Shown piece by piece: positions 27,001 through 35,914 of a stretch of 35,914 nucleotides of DNA (its first letter is position 1; every line of letters starts with the position of its first letter). Location: NCBI GenBank assembly GCA_000320545.1, contig ADNK01003439.1, forward strand, positions 1 through 35,914, written 5' to 3'. A program made the translations under genes and the position numbers. The DNA comes from Bigelowiella natans CCMP2755. Taxonomy: Eukaryota; Cercozoa; Chlorarachniophyceae. The notes under the pieces were generated by a model that saw only the letters and a list, made by a program, of their open reading frames with translations, ran no database searches and was not told the origin of the DNA.

Positions 27001-29649
27001 GCCTACGCATCAGGAGATGCATTCCTGAAGGTCGTTGGCCACACGGAGGAAGATAGCGAACTGACCTTAAGGCTTGCTGACGCACTCCAGGCAATACCTC
27101 TTACGAAGCAGCTTACTTCAATCTCAGGAAACCAATGGAGCAGATCCCTCAGATCAGCAAGGGCAGAGAGGGTAGAGTACCTACTGCTTCATCGCTTCCA
27201 TCGCCTCAAATACATCGTCCCTGAGAAACTGACAGGCCGCGAAAGGCGTGAAAAAATGGCCAAGAAGAATAAGGAGCTCGGTCTCGACAACGATGGCGAC
27301 AATAAGAATAGTAGTAGTTCAAAAAAGCGAAGGAAGAAACCCAAGTACGAAGGTGGGTTGGTCTTGGAACCCAAGAAAGGATTCTACGATAAATACGTCC
27401 TGCTACTTGACTTCAACAGTCTTTACCCCTCTATCATCCTAGAGTTTGATCTCTGCTTCACGACCGTACGTCATTGGGAACCACTCTCCCCTGGCGAACA
27501 AGCTTCTTTACCTCTCCGCGACAAGGACCATCGCGGCATTCTGCCCAAAGTCATCAAACAGCTGCTGAGTAGGCGCCGAGTCGTGAAAAAACTGATGAAG
27601 CAGGAGCGTAATCCAGCTAAAAAGAAGGTCCTTGATATCAGACAGAAAGCCATTAAGCTGGTCGCCAACAGGTAGTAGTAGTCACCACTTGTTGAAGAAC
27701 AAGTTTATAATTCAATGCGTGTGTGTGTGTGTGAGCGTGTGTTCTGTGTATATTATACATTTGATGGATACACATAATATCATGGGCACGCATATCTTGT
27801 AATGTGAATACATTTTATGGCATATATGTTGTCATAAACACGTTATCTTCTAGAATCTGTTCTGCTCTTCATCACTGGTTAACTCCTCCTTTTCTTACCC
27901 CCCCCCCCCCCTCAGCATGTACGGATGCCTTGGATTTTCTAGCTCTAGGTTCTTCTGCCAACCACTGGCTTCACTGATCACGTCTCAGGGACGAAGCATC
28001 CTTGAACGCACCAAACAGCTTGCTGAAAGTTCTCTCTCCCTCGAGGTAATATACGGCGACACCGACTCGATCATGATATACACCGACAGCGAGGACTACG
28101 AGGGGGTGATGAGACTGGGTGGTAAAGTCAAGGCCGAAGTGAACAAGCTCTATCGTGATCTGACGATCGACATCGACGGCGTGTACAAGAAAATGCTGCT
28201 TTTGCGCAAGAAGAAGTATGCTGCTCTTGCCATAGAGCGTAATCCTGATGGTCTCCTTGAAGCAACGAAGGAAACCAAAGGCCTGGATCTTGTACGAAGA
28301 GACTGGTCACAGCTCTCGAAAAGCACCGGGAACTTCGTACTAGATCGCATATTGAGCGGTGATTCACGCGAAGAGGTCGTTGATAAGATCCTGACCCACC
28401 TACAGGAGGTGAAAGAACAAGTGCAAGCACGCAAGATACCCCTTGGTCGCTTTGTAATTACCAAAGGCCTTACAAAACATCCTAATGACTACCCAGACGC
28501 TAAGTCACAGCCACACGTAATGGTTGCCAAGAGAATGCTAGCGGCTAGCCAACCAGTGCGTGTAGGAGCATACATCCCTTACATTGTGTGCGAAGGTGAC
28601 AAGGCTGTTGCACAAAGGTCCTTCCACATCGACGAGGTGAGGAAATCTGCAGGAGAGCTCAAAGTAGACAGCAAGTGGTATCTTTCGAACCAAGTGTTCC
28701 CACCCATTGCCAGACTGTGCGCTCCTATCAAGGAAATCGCCGCTGCTCAGATCGCTGAGAGCCTTGGCCTCGACGGGAAGAAGTATTTGAGCTATGATCG
28801 TAGCAATGATGGAGGAGGGGGAGATGACGTCATCTTTGCCACTACAGCATCTATCCAGGACGATGCAGATCGTTTCAAAAGCTGCGAATCGCTAAAGCTT
28901 CCTTGCAAGTGCGGCGTCCACAGAAAATTTGATGGTATCTTTGATTTGTGTACCTCATCGTCGTCATCGTCATCGTCTTCGTTCTCATGCCCAACAAGTG
29001 GCTGCGATGGGATGATCGGTAAAGATAGGGAAGAAGGCACTTCACGGGCAATGAATGCCATCGCATCGGCAGCAAGAAAGCACCTCCTTGAGTATCATGA
29101 AGGGTGGTTTCAGTGCAAGAATCCTGTCTGTAGAAGACTCACACGCACCATGCCTTTGGGAAGCGCAAAGTGCCGTGCTTGTCACGAGGGACTTGAGAGA
29201 AAGTCCACAGAGGCCAACCTCTACACGCAGCTTGTTTACTTCCAAAGCTTGTTTGATATGGAGAGGGCCCAGAAGAAGCTCGAGGCAGAGAACAAAGAAA
29301 GGAAGGAAAAGGGGAAGGAAGAACTCAAGTTGGATCTCAAGCCAGATGAGGTCGCCTTTTGCAACGACCTTCACAGGTAGTAGTGATAGTAGTGTTAGTA
29401 GTAGTAGTCGTAGTAGTAGTAGGAGGAGGAGGAGGAGGAGGAGGTTGGTTGGTTGCGTGGTAGTTCTAATAGCTAACAACATGCTTCTTGCTGCAGCTAA
29501 CAACGCAAATTTGGTTCCACGTCGCAGCATTGATATTGATTATCTTCCTTTTCATCATGATTTGTAGGTTTGTGACCGACAGATACATCAATAAGAATGG
29601 ATTCAATTACATCAATCTGGGAGCGCTTTTCACGAGCATCTTCGGCTAA
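24064..29649 (+). CDS. POLA1: DNA polymerase alpha catalytic subunit
   Basis: Seen: exons 24064-24171, 24240-24423, 24583-24674, 24744-24831, 24911-about 25023, 25085-25146, 25278-27671, 27916-29376 and 29568-29649 give about 1527 aa (human 1462). The N-terminus matches the family: DEEDVYDEVTQKEYEQLV and DDFVVDDDGLYADDGEEFWD. The exonuclease-like part (DPDIIVAHELHGFVIDVLIG) lacks proofreading acids, as usual in Pol alpha. Polymerase motifs: A, DFNSLYPSIILEF (about residue 926); B, KLVANSMYGCLGFS (about 1010, split by an intron in the Ser codon); C, EVIYGDTDSIM (about 1057); KKKYAAL; KGLDLVRRDW. Two C-terminal cysteine clusters occur, PCKCG...CPTSGC and CKNPVC...CRAC. A 9-Ser run sits inside the first. 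The protein ends INLGALFTSIFG, as expected. It is the catalytic core of the primosome, working with primase and the B subunit in the nucleus. Only the end of exon 5 is uncertain. Confidence 0.97.
27672..27915 (+). other. POLA1 intron with GT tract and 12-C acceptor
   Basis: Intron inside motif B. It starts GTAGTAGTAG, carries a short GT tract at 27718-27733 and ends with an uninterrupted run of about 12 C before CTCAG. The C run is the polypyrimidine tract, unusual in having no T. Confidence 0.85.
29377..29567 (+). other. Last POLA1 intron, TAG/AGG-repeat rich
   Basis: Begins GTAGTAGTGATAG and contains a (TAG)n stretch (about 29396-29421) followed by (AGG)n (29421-29442). Retention would end the protein at once, since the donor GTAG places TAG in frame. 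Confidence 0.85.
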
Positions 29650-30692
29650 GAACACTCTGTACCACTTACTTTCGGTTCAGCTAAGCAGGGATGATGATGA
29701 TGGGAGATAAATTATTGCCGTATATAACAAAAAAACGTATCGAAGAAAAACGACGGTTATTTGTTTGTTTTCTCAGAAGAATCATGTATCGCATTATTAA
29801 TATCTTCAACTCTTTCACTCACTCACAGCTACTTTATACAATTTGCGCATCTATACGCTGTAGAATTATGCAACTGCTGTGGAGTAGTGTATTCCTCGAT
29901 GCTGCCACATCTGCTCGCTGGACTTAATGTCCATGTGCCAAAATGCATAGTAGCATGCCGCGCGTAATTAAACATGTCCATATGTGTACGACTGAATAAG
30001 TCAGCACGCGCGCTAGCGCGTATAATGATACATAAAGTGATCAACATATTTATTAAATTCAATAAATATATTTTTATTAAATTTGTATGATTTCAGCAAT
30101 GTAATTTAGGAATGCTAGAATGACATATACTTATTTCATTTTGTTATGATGACCCATGCTAGCATGCAAGTAAAGTACGACCATAACATAGCTACATACA
30201 CATTACACACTGAGAAGAGTGTGTAATAAGCAGCTTTATTTTTATTTGGAGATGCAGCGCTAGAGCGCTTCTGTTATGCGTATTGCTTAGCTGCAGCAAT
30301 GGTCTAGATAGCAGGCGATAATGGCGCGGCTACTATACCTACTCTCGATCTCGATGCGGTTCATAGCCAACATGCAGGTCTTCGCTTGACCGCTGCTCTA
30401 ATGAGCAGCCGCCTGTGTCCAGGAAGCTATGGAACACGTGTGTGCACATGTGTGTGCAACATGCATGTTAGCCAGCGCTCTCAGCGCTGTATACACTATA
30501 CATGGCATCTGCAACGTAGTAATAACGTACACATATCTTCAACAAGACTTTTCTACACATTGCATTTGTCTCGCATATTGTGCTATGCTTGTCAATACCT
30601 GGCTATTCAGCACAGTACTCATATCTCATGCATATTCAAATGGCAGCTATGTGAACACATCACTCGTTGCAAAATATGTCCGCACGTTGGCG
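29650..30692. other. Convergent intergenic spacer 4 with paired palindromes
   Basis: Lies between POLA1 and the F-box/LRR gene, tail to tail. It holds a perfect 12-bp palindrome CGCGCTAGCGCG (30009-30020). AGCGCT-AG-AGCGCT lies at 30256-30269 and AGCGCT-CTC-AGCGCT at 30474-30488. ATGCAT or GCATGC words occur near 29944, 29954, 30162 and 30460. AATAAATAT at 30060-30068 may be a polyadenylation signal. The open frames at 30386-30716 show no splice-consistent exon structure. Confidence 0.6.
30009..30020. repeat. Perfect palindrome CGCGCTAGCGCG
   Basis: 12-bp self-complementary sequence, preceded by CAGCACG. No function is assigned. Confidence 0.9.
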
Positions 30693-33600
30693 TTACGGAG
30701 AGGGATAAATGACTAGATCCCTGGTAGAATTTGCTATTCGTTTCAGTGCTGCAGATGATACTTTGGGACACCTGATATAGAAATGTAGATAAGACAGGTA
30801 GGTGGATTATCATGATGCGAAGTATGCACGTACATACCACAACAACCATAAAAGACTTCCCTCTGATGCTCTACTACCCTATACCCCCCCCCCTCCCCCC
30901 CCCCCCGCCCCTATTCTCAAATTATTGTGTATGGTCAACTTTATACGTGTGCACACGTTCATGTCACATCAACCAAACGTACACATCAAACGGTGTTCCG
31001 AGAAACAATATTTTAAGCAGTATCACCCTTGGATCATGAGGGTTTTGAGATGACGGCACTTCTCCAGCGCTTGCACAGATTTGTCAGTCAGCAACGGACA
31101 GAAGCTCAGATTGACATATTTGAGCTCCTGTACGTTGAGTAGGGAGAAATAGAGGGTTGAGACGTAAGTTGATTGCTATGAGGGCAGATATCACTCACCA
31201 CTCAATAACCCATATAACAACAGCTATTAAAAAAAATTGAAGCTTAAATCCGAGTTGTTGATGAGATTTCCATTGTTGGTAGTTCACTTAGTACCTTACG
31301 AAAGTGCTGTGTTAGGCTGGAAACAGACTTGTCTGTCAGTTGCTCGCAGTGCTCGAGGCAGAGACTTTCAATCTGGAAATGATGATGATGATGATGGTCA
31401 CCAGCTTAATGATGAGACTACATCAACGATTTGCAGCAGCATGTGTGTGGCGATATTTGTACGTACTACTGCGTTTATTGCTGCTTACAGTTGTAGAGGA
31501 GGAGGAAGAGGAGGAGAGACTAAAATCGATATCTCTTCCTTGGCACTCCTTCCACCTACTGCTACGGGTACTACTACTACGGGTACTGCTACTACCACTA
31601 CTACTACCAGTAGTAGTACCTCGGTATGGCGACAAGCCATTGACATTAGCACCTTGTCAGTTACACTCTCGTACACCTGACGACGACGACAGAAGAAGAA
31701 ACAGAATCATCACAATATACTCATCATCATGGTGCTACCAGCTTGATTGCTCACAGTAGCAGAAGAACTTAATAGGTTTGAGATATTCTAAAATGTCTCT
31801 ACAAGGTATAACAGCGACGAATGATGCAGAGGTCAGGAGCAACAATCAAAAATCATGTGCCAGACACTCTCCCGACCGAATTTCCCCATCATCATCATCA
31901 TCATCCTACTATTATTATAAGTTATTTGCAAGACCAAAACTTCCAGTTATTACTACTACTACTACTGCTACTGATACTACTACTTCCTCCTCCTCTTACA
32001 TTGAAGAAATCAATCTTGGTTATGTTTTGGTTGAGAAGAGGCGTGCTATAAAGGCTGCAGACACTACTTAGCTGTTATTGTTGTATTATGTACCAGGAGA
32101 AGAGGGAGAAGGAGGAGGAGGAAGAGGAGGATTAAGGGAAACGAATCACATTATCATCGTCATCATCATCATCATCCTCATCATCATCATCATGGTGATG
32201 ACATTATCTTGGGCTGATGATAACAATTCTCTGTTGTTGTCGTCGTCATCGTCGTGGCGTCATGTGTTGGTGCACTTTCCTACCATTGCACGCTCGGATA
32301 TGTCCAGGAATGCTACGATTCTTGCTAGTATCTCAACCTCCAAGCACTAATTATCAGAGACAGCAGCGCAACATCATCAACATTACCATCATCATCATCA
32401 TCATGGTCCCCATTCACTGCTTGACATATTCTTTCTTCTTATTTTATAGTAGTATTTGCAGTAGTAGTAGCACCATCACAGTAGCGACTTTGCTCGTAGG
32501 TTTCTTCTCCGCCTATTTATTGTTGTATAAATGTTGTAAAGATAAGTTTAAAGGACAGCTTACTTCCACAACATACTACGCACATCTGCTCTACAATCTT
32601 TACATGATGATAACCGTATATAGGTTATTATAGAGGCGGCGGTGATGATACACTCACGATCGTCGCATCGCTCATTAGTTCATTGCTCTGGTCTCACCAG
32701 TGGCAGCTCTCCGCCTCCTATCTCGGGTAGAAACCAATGCTGTTGATGCTGTTTGCTAGTGGTAGTTGGGGCCGACTCCTCCCCTTCGTTTTCTTCTTTG
32801 AGGCCTTCTTTTTTGTTATGATTCTTATCGTTTTCTCCCCCCTTCTTCCCCTCCTCCTCTCCTCCCTCCCCTTTCTCAACCACATCCATCTTTACACTAG
32901 TTTCTGCAGTTGGCTGGTATTCTCCTGCGACACCGCTTATGGTGATGCCACCCCCCTTTTTTGCCTTGATCTTCTTCTCTGCGGTTATGATAAATCGATA
33001 AATCACGAATGCTGCTCAACTGATTTCTTGCAGTAATTTTCACGGCTAGTATTCGCCGAGTGTACCTCTTCCTCCCCCCCCCTCCCACCCTATCTGTTTT
33101 GCTGCCTTTGCCCCTCCTCCTCCTCCACACTCAATCACTACAACCTGTGATGTCAGCAGCGGCTAGTGTAGCTGCAATGAGATTAGCGTTGTATTCTATC
33201 AGCTTCTCACAATGCGTTTCGAGATTCATTATCCGGGAATCCTGGTAGTATTGGATGATAATGTTATTATTCGTATGGGTGAGCAGCAAACAGTCGTCGT
33301 CGTCGTAGTAGTACTAGTGGTTTTTAGCAGTAGTCTACATAAGCAGCACTAATAATGATAATGATGATGATAATGCTGATGATGCTGCGGCATCTAACTC
33401 TACCTCATGTGTGCGCGTATGCATGCATTGATCTTAGCGGATTTAAAGTTATAATTGTTGTTCTCACACACTTGATGTATGCATTATTCCTACCCGTTCG
33501 ATAAGTTTCATTTCATATATTCTAGAGATCATTGAGGAGGAGGAGGAGGCGCCGCCGTGATGGTCTCCAACGCTATTCATCGTGTTCTCATGCCTTCTAC

Positions 33601-33759
33601 TTCTTCGCAGAGGCCGCCGAGACTGTGATGGGAGGGGGGGAGAGAGGGAAAAAGGGGGGGGGGGGGGGAGAGAAATGTTAGACAGACAATCATCATGATA
33701 CTAATCGTGATAATGATGATCAATGAGAACAACGGATCCATCACTCCTTCGTTCCCTTT

Positions 33760-33792
<33 letters not shown>

Positions 33793-34461
33793 TTTGCCAT
33801 CTTCTTCTTCTTCTTCTTCTTCTTCTTCTTCTGCGTCGTCGTTTTCGTCGTGGTTATTGGAGGGGATTTTGCTACGTGAGCCATCAATGATAACTCCTGC
33901 AACTATTACTACTACTACTACTACTACTACCAGATTGTCAAGGGCAAGATCTAAGTTTCCGCTGCGTAATCGCTTTGAAGATGCACCCCTTGAACGACTG
34001 CTGCGTGACGATGATAAAGCCGTAACCTTTATCTGAAACATCAAAAAGAGAGCAGAGAGGTCAAGCTCAAACATATAGAATTACGAGAAACGAACGTTGG
34101 GAAAGGAGAGGGCATTATCAAGCATTCTACATCTTAGCGGCGATCAAAGACTTGCAAGCGAAATATACGTGTAAGATCAGCAACAAAGTCGAATCATCAA
34201 CCACCACCTTAGAGGGAGTAAATGGCCTGCGTTTCAGCTTGCTCTGCCAATCCTTCGGGGGTATGAGTAACACAGGGGAGGGGGCGGGGTTGGGGACTTG
34301 GTTAGTATCGTGAAGAGATTAGCGAAAAACAATATTTGGCATTGATTTACCTGAAGCTCTGCGATTTGGAGTTTGGAACACTGAGGTCCGCAGTATGCAA
34401 TGGATCCAACATCAACCCACCCAACCTTGGTCAAAGATGTGATGATCATCATCAAATTCAT
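30693..34461 (-). CDS. F-box/leucine-rich-repeat protein
   Basis: Seen: exons 34351-34461, 34208-34252, 33931-34032, 33494-33622, 33145-33241, 32698-32978, 32284-32337, (one unresolved small exon), 32000-32054, 31620-31676, 31295-31372, 31027-31127 and 30693-30771. The first 250 residues are disordered, Ser/Arg-rich then Lys/Glu/Gly-rich, with a helical part (EKLIEYNANLIAATLAAADI). An F-box-like helix follows: ELPLVEILARIVAFLDISER. Then come four Cys-containing (AMN1/FBXL-type) leucine-rich repeats: ITKIDFFNVYESVTDKVLMS, IESLCLEHCEQLTDKSVSSL, LKYVNLSFCPLLTDKSVQAL and LKTLMIQGCPKVSSAALKRI. The end is RDLVIYPSP. Family knowledge: FBXL proteins recruit substrates to SCF ubiquitin ligases through the repeats. 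The F-box is short, and a degenerate or non-SCF role is possible. Confidence 0.83.
30883..30906 (+). repeat. C-rich homopolymer runs
   Basis: Runs of C separated by single other bases (CCCCCCCCCTCCCC, then further C) in the intron between the last two F-box/LRR exons. Likely unstable and prone to sequencing error. Confidence 0.9.
33652..33669 (+). repeat. G homopolymer, 15-17 bases
   Basis: Poly-G run next to GGGGGGG at 33634-33641. On the gene's (minus) strand it is poly-C about 30 bases before the acceptor of exon 33494-33622, again a C-type polypyrimidine tract. Confidence 0.9.
33758..33832 (+). repeat. (ATC)n and (TTC)n arrays
   Basis: ATC array followed by TTC array in an intron of the F-box/LRR gene (GAA and GAT on the gene strand). 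They open long acidic frames that are not coding. Confidence 0.9.
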
Positions 34462-34964
34462 ACAGGAGGAGCAGGAGGATGGGGAGGAGGAAAGATGAGG
34501 TAGAAGGTGTGTGCTTTTTCTTGTTCTTCTTCTCGATATTCTGATTTGTTGGATCGTTGTTGGGAAATCTTCTTTCTCGTATTCTTCGTAGTAGTAGTAG
34601 TATCGCTTTTCACTTGGAATATTGGAATATTATGATTATAAAGAATTCAAGACAGCAATAACAACAAACAATAACAACTACATTGTGCGTGTTGAAGTCA
34701 CAAAGATATACGATACTGCGAGCGCCTCGTCTGTAGTTTTGACGTCAAAGAAGAAAGAAGGAAGGGAGAAGGCGAAAATATATGTTTCATAGTTGTTTGG
34801 ATATTTGTTATGTGCTATCGAAGAACGTATACATTACAGCACTAACATCAATCTCATCATCATCATCATCATCATCGTCGTCGTCGTCGCGTTGTATTTT
34901 GGCTGCTTAGACGCCATCAGCAGCAGTGTTGATGATGTTGATGATGATGATAATGATGATGATA

Positions 34965-34996
<32 letters not shown>

Positions 34997-35039
34997 AATG
35001 ATGATGATAATGATGATGATGATGATAATGATGATGATA

Positions 35040-35071
<32 letters not shown>

Positions 35072-35326
35072 AATGATGATGATAATGATGATGATGATGA
35101 TGATGATGGCTATATTATCACCCCTCCCCTGTTCTCAACAACATCCAAACACCATAGGAGGTGGCTCGAGATTCTTTGTAAGAAGCAGAAGACCAAGGGA
35201 AAAAAGGGAGGAAGAACAAGAAAAAGAAGATGAGATATCATCTAACGTGAATATCGTTTTAAAATCGTATTCTTCACTATTCTTCGCAATCATCATGCAA
35301 TTTATCATTCAATCAAGCACACCAAC
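34462..35326. other. Upstream region of F-box/LRR gene with GAT/AAT array
   Basis: No exon is supported. It should contain the promoter of the minus-strand F-box/LRR gene and the 3' end of the partial gene to its right. Its main feature is the higher-order GAT/AAT array at 34929-35108. An ATC/GTC array precedes it at about 34855-34890. Confidence 0.55.
34929..35108 (+). repeat. Higher-order GAT/AAT satellite-like array
   Basis: A triplet array in which AAT interrupts GAT in a pattern. Written as codons (D = GAT, N = AAT) it runs NDDDN, ten D, NDDDN, five D, NDDDN, ten D, NDDDN, eight D. This gives a 75-bp unit present almost twice, meaning duplication of a block after the interruptions arose. 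Confidence 0.85.
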
Positions 35327-35770
35327 CATCAACTGACCATTCGCCAGCTGTACTCTTGAGAATATTTTTACGACAACATTCGTTGGAACATATTCAATCC
35401 ACTCCATTGACCATGCACGAATAGAACCTTTATCGTCACCGCAAACGATTACGACGGCAAACGACGAGGATATATGTGAAAATCAATCACAAAATACAAT
35501 CAGCACGTGCAGACGCGGGAGGGTGAAGATAATCGATTGATAAATCAGTAGTGTGGATGGAGGAGAGTAGGGAGAAAGAGAGGAAGAACTAAAGAACAGA
35601 AGACATTGCATTGATGTTGTCGTGTAATAATACCAATGTACTTTGCCGTTGGGGAATATCGAAAATTTGGGTTATTAGATGGGCGTGTCGTTGCAGTCCC
35701 TGATCTTGCACGTCGGCCTCCATTGGAATTGTTGTTGTTGTTATTGTTCCCACCATTCTCATCATCGTCC

Positions 35771-35802
<32 letters not shown>

Positions 35803-35914
35803 CTCATCTTCCCCATCATCATCCTCCAACTCCATCTTAGGCGGCGGATAACAACACAACAAACACATTCATTATTCACGAGCGTTATCCTATTTTCTTC
35901 TCACCTGACAGCTC
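35327..35914 (-). CDS. Probable WD40-repeat protein, partial
   Basis: Seen: an open stretch ending at the donor GTTGGT (exon end 35327) reads VVIVCGDDKGSIRAWSMEWI and then VPTNVVVKIFSRVQLANGQL. GDD-GSIRAW is the pattern of a WD40 blade (G-D/H, then x-I-x-x-W). A second open, low-complexity stretch lies at about 35590-35870 (Glu/Asp and Asn runs, SNGGRRARSG), with no proven splice link. The gene would run off the right edge, and its 3' end within the window is not resolved. One problem: no AG lies between the last in-frame stop and this exon until AAAG within the motif itself, so the acceptor is either at that AAAG or non-canonical. A chance resemblance cannot be excluded. Confidence 0.35.

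Noticed and set aside
30386-30716. Plus-strand open frames after POLA1 as a small gene
   Set aside because: Rich in CATG-type spacer words, Cys/His-heavy translation, and overlapping the supported last exon of the minus-strand F-box/LRR gene.

Overview
The window is nuclear DNA of an intron-rich microbial eukaryote. Nearly every gene is cut into short exons bordered by GT-AG sites (GTAAGT and GTATGT are frequent donors). Introns and spacers are full of trinucleotide and dinucleotide microsatellites. Single-copy housekeeping genes (DNA polymerase alpha catalytic subunit, FIGNL1 AAA ATPase), an organelle-type PPR protein and a Ser/Thr/Pro-rich surface glycoprotein would suit a stramenopile-like alga or protist, but the sequence alone does not settle the lineage. 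No rRNA, tRNA, CRISPR array, retroelement or phage gene was seen.

Layout, with exon models built by hand from open frames, splice sites and phase agreement: (1) 696-2775 minus, basic N-terminus plus coiled coil; (2) 2896-4909 plus, multi-pass membrane protein, possibly TLC-domain; (3) 5756-8700 minus, EF-hand protein with an MGCTCS dual-acylation N-terminus; (4) 9257-12427 plus, PPR-like protein; (5) 13611-15015 minus, secreted canopy/saposin-B-like protein; (6) 15233-21048 plus, FIGNL1; (7) 21866-23502 minus, type I membrane glycoprotein; (8) 24064-29649 plus, POLA1; (9) 30693-34461 minus, F-box/LRR protein; (10) about 35327 to beyond the right edge, minus, probable WD40 fragment.

The first nine genes alternate strand strictly. 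They form four head-to-head pairs with short shared 5' spacers (about 120, 556, 217 and 561 bp) and four tail-to-tail spacers (about 0.8-1.2 kb). The tail-to-tail spacers share an odd composition: alternating purine-pyrimidine words (ATGCAT, GCATGC, ACATGT) and GC-rich palindromes (AGCGCT, CGCGCTAGCGCG). One of them holds a 300-bp element with terminal inverted repeats that looks like a non-autonomous transposon.

The genes are not one pathway. POLA1 (replication priming) and FIGNL1 (recombinase handling in DNA repair) are both genome-maintenance genes but are probably neighbours by chance. The strongest leads are the convergent-spacer signature, the inverted-repeat element, the GT/CA tracts next to FIGNL1 splice donors, and the altered RAD51-binding motif in FIGNL1.
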